Shown here: piece by piece, positions 9,480 through 20,106 of the stretch
How positions within the stretch are numbered: position 1 is the first letter of the stretch
Layout: every line of letters begins with the position of its first letter
Source of the DNA: Usnea hakonensis
Lineage: Eukaryota > Ascomycota > Lecanoromycetes > Lecanorales > Parmeliaceae
Length of the DNA stretch: 64,000 bases
Assembly (NCBI GenBank): GCA_013423325.1
Contig: BLJB01000009.1
Span: 1 to 64,000, forward strand
Direction: 5' to 3'
Notes under the pieces: model-generated
The model's input: the letters and a program-made list of their open reading frames with translations, nothing else
Database searches by the model: none
What the model was told of the DNA's origin: nothing
Made by a program: the position numbers and the translations under genes

Positions 9480-11552
9480 ATGGAGGATCTCGAGCGCCAA
9501 GGTGCTTCAAGTTGGGAATCAGATGTCGGCTTTCATATTGCTAAAGCAGAGACTGTGTATACTCATTTTGGGAGTATTCAAAAAGTTTCGCTTGATGTTC
9601 TGGCAGCCCAGAAACGATCCCATGGTCAGCCTCAACAGGGTCTCATGGGTAATACAACAAAGACTACTGCCTCCAGTGAATGCATATACTCGCCGTTGAA
9701 GGGACCTCGAGACATGAGGGTGCTAGAGCTTCATCCTGGAAAATACGAGGCCGAGTTGAACTGTACTCTGCATGCCTGCTCTGTCGAATTCGAGTATCCC
9801 CACGACCCAGAATCGAATTACCGTCCGTATACTCTCCACGCTGTGTCTTGCACAACGGGTACACCCGTTTGGTACACGGCGCTCTCATATGTCTGGGGTA
9901 GCCCAGCGCTAGTCAGACCCATGACTTGTAACCGCAAACGCTTCGCTACAACAGAGAATCTGAATCTCGTGCTACGCCGAATAAGGCGCCTTGATGTAGC
10001 GGTTTTGCTCTGGGTTGATCAGATTTGTATCAATCAAGATGATCTCCAAGAGAAAAACCAGCAAGTCGCAATAATGGGTACTATCTACCAGCACGCCTGG
10101 ACCACTCTGGCGTGGCTTGGAGAGGACGCAGATAATAGTAGTGACGCACTCGACACACTTCTCGCTACCAGAGATGCTCTTCAAACGTATCCTGATGGGA
10201 AGCCCCTCGACGTCGAAGACTTCAAGCGATTTTACTTACCGGCGCCCAACTCCCCAAAATGGTTGGAGCTTGGGAAGCTGATGAGTCGACCTTGGTTTTA
10301 CCGGGGTTGGATCATGCAAGAAGTCGTGCTGTCGCACCGAGTCATCATCATGTGTGGCGCCAAGTGCATCTCTTGGGCGGACTTGAGTATGTTCACCTAT
10401 TGCATGATCAACAATGATCTCGCGCAGCATCTACATAGATGGGGACCCTTTCACGGAGAGGATGAAAGTCCAGAGTCTGGATGTATTCGAGTGAATATAA
10501 TTAATGGTATTAGGGAATACAATAGTGGGACTCCGAGCAAAACCCCTTTCCTTACCGGACTGGTCGAAGGTCGTGGCGCGCAAGCTACTAATCCAAGGGA
10601 TAAAGTGTTTGCCATCATGGGCATGACGAGAGATGCCATGTACCCGAAATACTCCGACCCTGTAACTGATACATACGTCGAAGCTGCACTGAAAATAGTG
10701 ACCACGCCTTTCGGGATCGACTTGCTTTGTTGTGTTGATCATCTGCATCCAACGCCAAGTCAGCCCTCCTGGGTACCAGACTGGGCAACTCCGCGACAAA
10801 CAGCTTCCCTAGGCTATTACGCAAAACCTCATGGCGTCTATCGAGCCAGTAAGAAGCCCTATTGGGAGATGCAGTTGCGAACAGAAACCATAGAGAGAGG
10901 CGCGGCACTCGCGGTTGTCGGTATCGTCGTCGATACCATAACAGACGTAGGCATGATCAGTGGTGAGCCCGATCTCAAAGATCTTCTAATCCCCGGAACT
11001 CCCACTAGTCGCTTCGTCCTCGAAGGCATTGATTTAGCGATCGAAGCTTGCCATCCTTCTTCCTCATTAAAGTCGACCATCTTTGGTACATTTTGGCAAA
11101 CGCTGGTGGCTGGGAAGGATCCTTCAAACTATGTCAAAGCACCTGATGAGTATTCATCCATCTTCGCGCTTCTTTTCGACTCTGCCACTGGTCGTTCGCC
11201 ATCCTTTCCAGATCAACCAACCGAGTCCAGAAAACAAAGACTTACCCTCGAGAATCTGAGAGTACGGAGCCCCGCCCGCACCTACCGCGACATGCAGGTG
11301 GCAATGAAGTCTGCGTCCAAGAACCGTAGATTAGGCGTCACAGAGAAGGGATACTTGGGTCTTTACCCCCGAGGGGCCACCATCGGCGACCAGGTCTGTG
11401 TTTTCATAGGAGCTTGCGTTCCGTTTGTGGTACGCAAGCTTGGAAGCAGAGATGAATATCAGCTGGTTGGTGAATGTTATATTCATGGTATTATGGATGG
11501 TGAAGCTGAGTGCATGGGAGACCTGCAAAGAACAGAGATTGTCTTGAGGTGA
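9480..11552 (+). CDS. HET (heterokaryon incompatibility) domain protein
   Basis: Single-exon, 690 aa. The HET domain lies at about residues 120-270 and shows the expected blocks: Y-T-A-L-S-Y-V-W-G-S, then the L-R-R-I-R-R region, then L-W-V-D-Q-I-C-I-N-Q-D-D, then Q-V-A-I-M-G-x-I-Y-x-x-A, W-L-G. The remaining 400 residues contain the R-P-W-F-Y-R-G-W-I-M-Q-E-V and D-K-V-F-A-I-M-G-M motifs common in the C-terminal part of HET proteins. There is no NACHT, WD or ankyrin partner domain. HET proteins trigger programmed cell death on non-self recognition during hyphal fusion in other fungi. Whether this one does so is inference. The first ATG of the long frame is used, and intact length argues that it is functional. 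Confidence 0.9.
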   Translation: MEDLERQGASSWESDVGFHIAKAETVYTHFGSIQKVSLDVLAAQKRSHGQPQQGLMGNTTKTTASSECIYSPLKGPRDMRVLELHPGKYEAELNCTLHACSVEFEYPHDPESNYRPYTLHAVSCTTGTPVWYTALSYVWGSPALVRPMTCNRKRFATTENLNLVLRRIRRLDVAVLLWVDQICINQDDLQEKNQQVAIMGTIYQHAWTTLAWLGEDADNSSDALDTLLATRDALQTYPDGKPLDVEDFKRFYLPAPNSPKWLELGKLMSRPWFYRGWIMQEVVLSHRVIIMCGAKCISWADLSMFTYCMINNDLAQHLHRWGPFHGEDESPESGCIRVNIINGIREYNSGTPSKTPFLTGLVEGRGAQATNPRDKVFAIMGMTRDAMYPKYSDPVTDTYVEAALKIVTTPFGIDLLCCVDHLHPTPSQPSWVPDWATPRQTASLGYYAKPHGVYRASKKPYWEMQLRTETIERGAALAVVGIVVDTITDVGMISGEPDLKDLLIPGTPTSRFVLEGIDLAIEACHPSSSLKSTIFGTFWQTLVAGKDPSNYVKAPDEYSSIFALLFDSATGRSPSFPDQPTESRKQRLTLENLRVRSPARTYRDMQVAMKSASKNRRLGVTEKGYLGLYPRGATIGDQVCVFIGACVPFVVRKLGSRDEYQLVGECYIHGIMDGEAECMGDLQRTEIVLR

Positions 11553-12009
11553 CCGTGAGTCTTCAAAGATGTCGCACGCTCGCTTGCTTACCGAAAGAGG
11601 CTCTGTTTACATTTTTCCCAGAGTTGAAAAAAAAAGCCCAGCCACACAGCGAAGAAAGCCTGCGCTCGCATGATGCCCAAGGCCAGGTGTTCTTCGCTCT
11701 CTGAAGGCAGATAGTGTAGTCTAAAGGCGGGGGTGAAATGAGACAAGACAACACCAGATTGGGTGGGAAACGCCCAGCAATCTCAGGCAAATGTATCACG
11801 AATCGAAAATTCCAACGCAAGAGGAAGTCACGTCGTGCTGTAAGTACTGTGAAGGGTGAGGAGGTAACGAAGTACAAGAAGGGACAAAAAGAGCGGTATG
11901 AAAGTCATTTTCAAGTTGATTGAAAATGTAACAGCTGCTAACTTCATTTGACAGAAGCCATCTGAGTCCATTCGCCGCCTAGTGACCGCTATCGAACGTC
12001 ACATTGTCT
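11553..12009. other. Intergenic, nothing recognised
   Basis: This is the 3' flank of the HET gene. Short frames on both strands (about 60-100 codons) have no recognisable similarity. Confidence 0.5.
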
Positions 12010-12330
12010 CTACATTCGATTGAGCGTCAGGCTCACCCCCGCATCAACAATCAGAGCCTGGCCATTGATGTAGCTGGCCGACGCACTCGATAAAAAGACT
12101 ATCACGTCTCCAATTTCCTCTGGCGCGGTTGCTCAGCTGAGTAGCGAGCAGCAGCTTCGTCCTGGTCTGCAAAAACGATACCAGACGCTCCAGCTTCACG
12201 TCCGATGCCACTAGCTGCCTAGATAGTAGAGATGGTCAGTCTATGCTCAGGATAAGTGGCAAAATGCTCTGTACGCACTCCGGTAATGAGAGCTACCCCA
12301 TGCACACCCTTATTATTTGTAGCTGTAGAT
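12010..12330 (-). pseudogene. Short-chain dehydrogenase/reductase (SDR) remnant, middle deleted
   Basis: On the minus strand a Rossmann N-terminus is readable: V-A-L-I-T-G, then a probable intron (about 12221-12281, GTGCGT...CTATCTAG), then A-A-S-G-I-G-R-E, giving the TGxxxGIG nucleotide-binding motif. After this come about 20 residues ending near 12135. The frame then shifts directly into a typical SDR C-terminus, P-E-E-I-G-D-V-I-V-F-L-S-S...Y-I-N-G-Q-A-L-I-V-D-A-G, which stops at 12010. The catalytic Ser-Tyr-x3-Lys core, about 150 residues in the family, is missing. The fragments are clearly SDR, but the substrate is not determinable. It is non-functional as written. Confidence 0.7.
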
Positions 12331-13551
12331 GCGCTCAGACAAATTTCAGGTCAAGGCTTCCAAGACGTTGAAGTGACGGAGTGTTAGACTTGCCTGAGAG
12401 AAAAAGTAAGTGCGTGCAGCATGGACATTGAGTAAGGTGAGGTATGGTATGGTAAGACTTCACTACAACGAAGTAGAAAAAATAAAGTCCGAAACAACCT
12501 CAGATCATATCGATCTAGGTAAGGACTTCTTTTCCGGAAGGAAACACGCCTTCTACAATGCTGCTTTTACCCTGGTTACCATATCTCGGAGATGAGCATC
12601 AATATTTCTGAATATGGCATAGAGATAACTGCGTGGACGAGACGGACATAGACCTTCGCATTAAATCAAGTCTGTAACAGTACATACGTACGTATGTTCT
12701 TTCCAACGTCCCACCATTAGGAGAACAGAACAAAAATATCAAGCTTGGGCGGCCGGGATCGGCGAAGAATATCGTCGAGCCGTGGGTAGGTAGATGCGGC
12801 GAGCGACGGTAGAGGTGCGTTGGTTGGTGCTTTCTTCGGCACATCAACGACAATACACATGGTCCCAATACATACGGGAGGGTAAAGTAGCTATCCCATG
12901 GATTGGTGACATGTAGAGGAAAACAATCTTTGCGAATTTTCAATGACGATTTTGATTTTTTAGAATAGCATCAGGATAGTAACTTTTATTTGGCATTTCT
13001 CTCATAAACTATAGCGACTTGAAAGAAGGGACTATTTATTCCCGTTCGGTCGCTTACCCCTGAGTTTCACCCTACTAATCCACGGGATAGCAATGATTGG
13101 GCAATCTCATCGCTAAGGGTAGGCTAAACGGTGGCTTGGAAGAGGTACATTCAGACCTATAGCCCTAGCGCTAAACATACTCTCGTAAGGTATCTACGGT
13201 ATTCGATCTAGACAGGGAGTTTAGACTGTAGGTATAGATATATCTACAGGAGAGGGAGACTTTGATTCCCCATGCCTGAACACCAATCCACCCATGTATG
13301 AAAGCGTGGTGTTTCGAATCATGTTGCCAGCCCATGCCTGAGGTTACCGAAATACAAGGTAGTGCGATAGGCGATACACGTATTCACAAACTCCTAGTCC
13401 TACTGTGGCGAGTATTAAGGAACTAAGAAATGTGCGGCATTTGCCTGGTATGAAATGAGTTTCAAGATCTAACTGCTCGTCATGGAACGTGTACACTGCT
13501 TGATAAGGAATCCCTTTATTTTCTTGACTCAAGTAAATTCAGTGGTAAAAT
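12331..13551. other. Gene-free stretch with a RIP-like patch
   Basis: No gene is recognised in these 1.2 kb. Between about 13140 and 13255 the sequence is TA-rich and CA/TG-poor like the TE relics at the left end, which suggests a small RIP-mutated fragment. The octamer-plus motif CCCATGCCTGA occurs twice just after it (about 13269 and 13332). Confidence 0.4.
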
Positions 13552-16500
13552 TTACTTGAAATGACTGAGAGAGCCTCTAAGGCTGTGGGCCTCTTCAGTC
13601 TTTCGACGATAGTTTGAGGGTGAGCTGAAGTAGCTGTGACAACGATAGCTTTTGTTTCGGTCGGAATGAGTGGCCTTTATCTTTTGGAGGATTTGTTCGA
13701 ATGAAGGTTGTTCTAGTTGCTGATGAACAACGATTGTAGGGTCTACTTTGCGCGGAGCAAAAAACTCTCTGTGCAAGGGGAGCTTGGCCCTTGCTTTGTC
13801 GTATCGGGCGTGGAAACTCGGCTGGAAGCTTGGTATTTCTTTGGTCTCCCTTCGAAGCTGTCTAAGATAATGCAGATACTCGAAAGCCGCCAAAGGCTTG
13901 GGTGCATGTATTGATCTCGGTGCCAACTCGTAAGCACCGGCAAGACGACGCAAAATCCATGACTGTATGCTCCTGCCACGGTTCTCGCGCAATTCGGTGC
14001 AGCACTTCTTGAATCCCTCATCATGTATGCCCAATTTATCAATGGGGGTGGAAGCAAACATGGTGCTCGATGACTGACAGAACTCTTGCTGCGATAGGAG
14101 CTCGCGCTCCGCAGCGCTGACCAAGAACATCTCCGCTATTCTGTGAAATTTTTTGTACACCGCCATGAGGAAGGCGCTAGGCTGGCCGGCTAGGTTATAG
14201 AACGGATTGGCGCCATGGAAGAGAAGGATTTCGGCGGCAGACACCCGGTTGTGCAGAGCTGTCGCAAGGAGAGCAGAATTTAGAGCATCGCCCAAATCGT
14301 GAGATCGTACATTCAAGAACTTTTCTGCCTGAGCAGTAGCTATAAGAAGCTGCAAAGTTTGTGCGTGACCATGGAGTGCAGATGCACGCAGCGTAGTACC
14401 GAGCGGACCATCTCTGGATAGTGGATTGTATCCGACTTCGAGCAGTAATTGCACCACTTTTGGAGAATCTGAGATGATGGCGGCTGTAAGGGCACTTCCC
14501 CAAGGCCCACAGCTCTCATCCGCATCATGTGAAGAAGTCAAGATATCCTGGACGAGTTCATAGTCACCGGCGAGAGCGGCATGATATACTGATGATTCCT
14601 CTTCGATACGAACACGCTTGAAATATTGCAGTTGGCTCTCTTCAAGGATTCGTGCACCTCGACGCGGCTCATCAGGAGAGCTATCGAAGTCTTTTGGACG
14701 CTCTGATGCCTCTGCTGGTGTGTCGGCAGTCAAACTTGGTGTCATATCCTCAGGAGCCTCGGAAACGTCTGCCAATGACTCTTCTGCTTCGGCATTCTCA
14801 GTTTTCGTGCGCATCGCCTGAGAACCATCAAGACTGGGATTGGGGCTTTGTATATCAAGCTCGGCGGCTAGTCCAAGACTCGAACCAAGGAGGCTTTCAC
14901 GATAGTCCAACATCTTTCGCTGGTGACTTGCGAAGCCTTGTTCATCTTTGAGAAATCTGAGGTCATGGCCCAAGAGATGCTTAGATCTTGATCTAGAAAT
15001 TTCCAATGATTTGACATCGGCCTCAGGGCCAGGCTTTAAATACGGAACGCGGAATGAGATTTTGCACACTGGGCATTCCCAACAGTGAGGCTTTACTTCA
15101 AGCATTGACCCTCCGCATTTGACGCACTGTCTCTTCGACAATTTCAGCGCGGAATAATGGATAGTCATAACTAATTTGGCTCTAGGTCGAACGACCTGAC
15201 TCCATTCATTGAGATCGAGAATCTTGTCGCCGAATGTATAATCGACAATACTGAACTCGCCATCGCGAATCTTTTCGAAACCAGGAGCTTTGTTGAACTT
15301 ACTGAGTAGCATTGCTTTGAATACTCCGAGGTCCTGGAAGTATTCGAATGGGAGGCTGTGTTTACGGTCAAGAACATCCAAGACTGTGATGTTGTCTGAT
15401 AATAAATTGGACATGGAAGCTGGAACCGTTTGGAACAAGCCCATGAGTAGAAGTAGCTGCGGAGACACGTGAAGTATATTCCGAATGAAATCCATGCCCT
15501 GTCGAATAAGTAGATAGAGAGCGAATAGTTGGACGTCTGTGAAATTGTGCAGATCGATCTCTATTTCTCGAATATCTCTTGAGTCATCGTAGTGGCCAGT
15601 ACTCACTCTACGGTTGGTAGATAATGAACTGATTTGGTTAGAGATCCCTTGAGAATGGAGCGAGGTCGCTGCGTACTTTTGCTCTGATAGATTCCCGGCT
15701 GCTAATGTGGAGCCTTTGAGAGTGAGGTTGAGATCTTGGAAGCTGTCGTGATCTGTGGAAGTATCTTCGGTGACCTCTCGAAGATTGAACTTATTATGTC
15801 GGTCATTATTTCTCAGCTTACTGTTAGGTGAACTTGCGGGGTCTTCAACTAGGCGCTGCCTAGGGCGTGCGATTACTGCAGCAACCCTTTTGACTGCAAT
15901 GTCACGCAAAGCTTCATGCTGTCTTTTGATAGTCGCCAAAGATGCCTGAGTTTCCGCTAAAAGATCTTCGACTCGCATCTGATGTGCACTTTGGGCAGCA
16001 GTTGCATTCTCGAGGAGCATGTGTGTTTCTCTTCCTTGTACGGCATTTTGGGAACCGATATATCTAGGAACGACGGTCAGCTGGCAGCTAACAGGAACGA
16101 GTCGCGTCATACATTAGCAATTTGCTGAACAGAAATTGTAGGCTTTGGCATTGAGCACTGATAGATGCCCGGTACTTGGGCACCTCTTTCGAGACGAACA
16201 AGACCCATCGGGTTTTAGCGACTACCCCACGGTGAGAGCCTGTAGGCGCTCCTCTTCCTAATTCTGGTATATATCTCGCGATCTTCCTATGTAGCCGGAC
16301 AGAGGTCTGATACAGGCCATCTGCAATCCCAATGATCCCTCTCAGTTGACTGGTATATGTGTCAGATACTTTCAACGACGCCACATATTGGAAGACGATG
16401 ACGCTCTGCTCAAGTTCCTGTATAATCTGACGAAAGTGATCTGCCGCCCCGCCTTGATCTTTCAGACCGCTTGCGATAGTCTTGAGCAAATTGATGAGGG

Positions 16501-16601
16501 CTATGACATCGCCTGAGTATTGCATTGCTAATTAGCGGCACAGCAGCGGCTTTGATAGATAGTGGGAGCTTACCAACGGACAAAGGGGACGCACCCACCA
16601 T
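13552..16601 (-). CDS. Large fungal protein: STAND-like N-terminus, ubiquitin-like domain, zinc ribbon, ankyrin repeats
   Basis: Three-exon model: 16574-16601, intron 16528-16573; 16113-16527, intron 16064-16112 (GTATGA, GCTGAC branch, CCTAG); 13552-16063, giving 984 aa. The start MVGASPLSV plus the exon joined to it resembles the helical N-terminal domain of fungal STAND/ankyrin proteins. After a coiled linker and a polar stretch, residues about 320-460 resemble the fungal ULD-type ubiquitin-like domain (I-T-V-L-D-V-L-D-R-K...L-P-F-E-Y...W-S-Q-V-V-R-P-R-A-K-L-V-M-T-I). A CxxC...CxxC zinc-ribbon-like motif (CVKCG...CPVC) comes next. Residues about 640-800 hold three to five ankyrin repeats. 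There is no NACHT/NB-ARC ATPase. Related proteins are common near HET genes. A signalling or allorecognition role is inference. Confidence 0.8.
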
Positions 16602-17556
16602 TGTCGGCAGTCATTTTATGCGAAAAGACAACAGAACTGTGGAGGAGAAGACATGAATATATCAATGCTGAAGCGGCCGTGGCTGTGCATCTTGGCGACC
16701 AAGGCTCATACAACATATCAGCGAGGCTGAAATCCGTCACCGAACCACCGGACTGCATATTCGGGACTGCTTTTCTTTGGAATCATCTTTGACGCCATGT
16801 TGCATAGTGCATGACTCCACAGATATTTCCTCTAGAGCTAACACTCCTTTTTCTCATTTAATTGCTATCTTGACTGGGTAGATAGTGGTCCCATTGCGAA
16901 TTTCTTCATGGAGAAAATAATGTTTGCGGCAGAATTTCTTGCATTTTGGTTAGGTGGTTGATTGAGGACGACGCTAAGATACTCGTATCTTCCATACTAA
17001 CTTGGTACCGACAGATTTGTTGGCGTATGTTTACAACTCTTTGAGTCTAAGGAGGCAGATGGTCAGATTCAGCAAAGTCACGGCAATATTGAGTGGCGTA
17101 TGAGGATGTGGGTGGACAGTCCGTTGATTTGTACTGTATGCTATCTAACCACCTTCACTTTATCCTCTTCGCAAGCTTTCTTCTTCCACCATCTTTGATC
17201 CGTCAATCTCTTCGTCCCCTAGGATTGGTTGATCATCTTGAAGTTCAAGATGCTCATATCCATAAATGCCATATTGAGAGAAAGGCCCGGCAAGCATTGC
17301 ATGCCGGTATCTCATTCTTATCCTTCTTCCACCTCGACCGTCGCCGTCATCGACATGCTGCCTCGGTGCCCTTTTGCTGTCTGGCACGGAGCGTTGTCGA
17401 TCAAAAGAACGACAGGCATCTGTGTACGCCGATGTGTTGGCCGAAGGTGGTCATCCAAGACCAGCCCAGATGAAGAAGCAGGTATTAAGAAAACAATGAA
17501 TGTGTTCAACCATCACCACTGAAAGAAAACGTCCAAAAAAGACACCAACACACATT
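16602..17556. other. Intergenic, nothing recognised
   Basis: This covers the 5' flank of the ankyrin/ULD gene and the 3' flank of the glycogen-binding gene. A 126-codon plus-strand frame (17093-17473) has no recognisable features and overlaps antisense frames of equal size. It is not called. Confidence 0.5.
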
Positions 17557-18530
17557 TCATCTCCGTGACCCTCTGCTCGTGCCCGTAGTTGCGTACCCCC
17601 TCGGCGCAATTGTCTGGTACCTAGGCTTCGCCTCTACATATCTGGACTTGCTCTCATGATACGCAGCAGGCTTGGCTTCTCGCCTTCTCGACTTTCTCTC
17701 GTACTCTTCCTCACTCTCACTCTCGCTCGAAGAATCGATGCTTGAACAAGCTGAAGAACTGTCATCTGAGTATCCACAGCGTTTGCCACCGCAATCAATC
17801 TTGACGCGGCTGCCACCGCGGGTGACACCGTAGCGTTGGCATTTGCATTGAGAGTCTGAGGAGCTTGAATTGCTAAGACTGGACAGTGACGACGGCGACG
17901 AGCGGTCTGAGCTGCGTGATGATAGGCTGGACCCCACGGATGAGGGTGGAGAGATGTTGCGCATCTTGTACAGGGAAGTCTTCTCAAGATGTTCGGCCAA
18001 GTCATCCATGCCGGGAGAGGTTGAGTAGTCTGCCTCGCGTACACGACGGGATTCGTACGGTTTGGTTGGCTTGGGATGAGCGATCTTGGAAGGAGAAAGG
18101 GCGCGGCCTGTGTGTGGAGCGTAGGTGGAGCCGCGCTTGCTGAGGGTCGAGAGTGGACCGGCAGAGGACGAAATGGAGGCGGAACAAGATTTGGAGACGT
18201 CGAGGATGTTGAGCGTGCGGCCAGTGCTGGGCTCGACCTGAGAGCGGGCTGATTTGTCGTGTGTAGGTCTGAAGCCGTCTTCAATGTACTGTTGGTGATT
18301 GTTAGTCTTGTCAATACTTATCAGGGTGGGTGGTGCGCTGCAGGACTTACGTAGTACCAGTACCTATTACCTGGCTTGAGAGTCTTTTCGGAAAAGCGAA
18401 ACGTGCCTTTCCACAAGCCGGACCCTTGGCTAGTAAGAGGAAGTTGACCCCTGTAGCCGTCCCACGTACCGACGAGATGGGCGGTCTTGACTTTGGAGCT
18501 GGTGGTAAAGGTGAAGGATAGTTGAGACAT
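17557..18530 (-). CDS. AMPK-beta-type glycogen-binding (CBM48) protein, Gal83-like
   Basis: Two exons: 18351-18530 and 17557-18288, intron 18289-18350 (GTAAGT, GACTAAC branch, CAG), 303 aa. Residues 1-90 form the AMPK1_CBM fold: F-T-F-T-T-S-S-K-V-K-T-A-H-L-V-G-T-W-D-G-Y, W-K-G-T-F-R-F, and R-Y-W-Y-Y joined across the intron to Y-I-E-D-G. A short motif T-G-R-T-L-N-I-L-D-V follows. The rest is Ser-rich low complexity with an acidic S/E block and a basic C-terminus. The C-terminal SNF1-complex-binding (AMPKBI/ASC) domain of true beta subunits is absent, so this is not a complete Gal83. Fungal homologues are nonetheless often labelled so. Glycogen or starch-like glucan binding is the supported role. 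Confidence 0.85.
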
Positions 18531-20106
18531 TATTGTTACTTGTTGCTAATTAATGGTTGTATTGTTTGTAATAAGTTAAAAAAGATAGTGGAAAAAAAAG
18601 GGTTGCTCGTCGATGGTTGTTGATCGGTATCGACGAGGACGGTGAAAAGAAGTATAAGAGTCGAGGAGCAGGTCAGTTGGCGTAGGATTGATGTTGGACC
18701 TGGCTGAGTATGTGTTGTTGCTGCTATTACAAGGCTACCAGAGCGCTTGTTGGGAGAGTTGAAGCAGAGGCTCGACTGTTGGTATTGAAAATAGAAGGTA
18801 ATAAGGCTGAGAGCAAGTGCTATATCGAATGCCACATAAGAACAACAAAGGCGGGCAATTCGTAAGCGCGAGCGAGCAAGACACTATTGAGCTATGCAAA
18901 GACAACTGTCGACCGGCGACAGTGTACAATGTTGATAGTAATGTAAGTTAAAAAAAGGACTGCGTGTAAATATGTGTGAAGAAGTGACTATTATTGACAA
19001 CAGAGACGAAGAGCACAGCTCTATTTTTGCAAAGGACACAGTGAATTACTAAGGATAGCTCAAGGAAATTGAAGGCTTGCTGGAGAGGAAAAGAAGAGGA
19101 GGGAAGAGAAGGGGAAAGGGAGAGAAGGAGGGCGCTTCTTATCCTCTGGGAGACCTGATGGCCGCATTGGAGATGGAGTTGCTATTGGTGGCATTCTCAT
19201 GCCTTTCTCGGAGCATGATGACATGCATAGCATTAGTCTGAATGCGGTTTGGCTCCGCGATGGACATTTTCGCAGCTCGTTCGTCGGCGCTTACAGACTT
19301 GACTAAAAGTACTCTACACTCTGCAGCTACCGGTGTGTTGTGGCCATCAGCCAAGTCAAAGTCGATCCCCCCCTCGATCCTTCGGGTAGAAAAATGGGAA
19401 ATGGTAAAATTAAAATTTAGAGCCAAAGTTTTAGGGTCAATTTGGGGAAGCTAGAGAGTAGAGTTGCCTGGAGCTTAGCTAAAGCTTGGTAGAGGGAAAA
19501 GGCTATTATTACATATGCGGTGTGATAGGTCTGCCTTGGGGGTACCTAAGTCCCGCTAGAGGCACCGAGCGGGGTCGCCCATAAACATTCCTCCAATCAT
19601 TGCCAACATCGTGCAGTACCCACTAGCCTCGGCGTCTACATGCATGAGGCACATCTCTCAAGACTCTCATGAAGAATACAATCTCCATCACCCCCATTTC
19701 ACTCTTTCACTCTTCGCCCCGGACCTTGCAGGGCTCCTCCGTCTGTTCTCAAGAGTGCTCACTTGGATTGCATCTATCCTACCCTTTTTCGTTCTAGTCT
19801 TACAAACCGCCTCAAGGCAGGAAGAAGGCGTGCAGAGGAGATCCCTCTCATAACCCTGCTTTTTGCTCCGTCCCTGCATGCATGTTGAGGTCATGCGACC
19901 TTTCCAGCGCCCTCGCAATGCTCAGAAAGATCCTTTTCATCAAAAATCGCCGAAATGAGATCAACGCATCAATGCGTCCTTCGCCGCTCCTAATAGGCCC
20001 TCCTCCAAAAGGAAACGAAGTGGGTAGATGCTAGATGTGATATCGAACTCTTGTAACCTCGTAGCCTTGCACATAGCAGCTACCTTATGATATAACACAA
20101 AGCTAC
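18531..20106. other. Intergenic between glycogen-binding gene and RPB2
   Basis: The part next to 18530 should hold the promoter of the minus-strand glycogen-binding gene. Positions 19080-19135 form a purine-rich block, which reads CT-rich on the coding strand as in many fungal promoters. The small frames at 19139-19454 and 19611-19918 lie on opposite strands over each other and look like chance. No RNA gene was recognised. Confidence 0.5.

Noticed and set aside
17634..18314. 226-codon minus-strand frame overlapping the glycogen-binding gene
   Set aside because: It is a different frame over exon 2 of the gene. The other frame continues the CBM domain across a canonical intron and is clearly the coding one.
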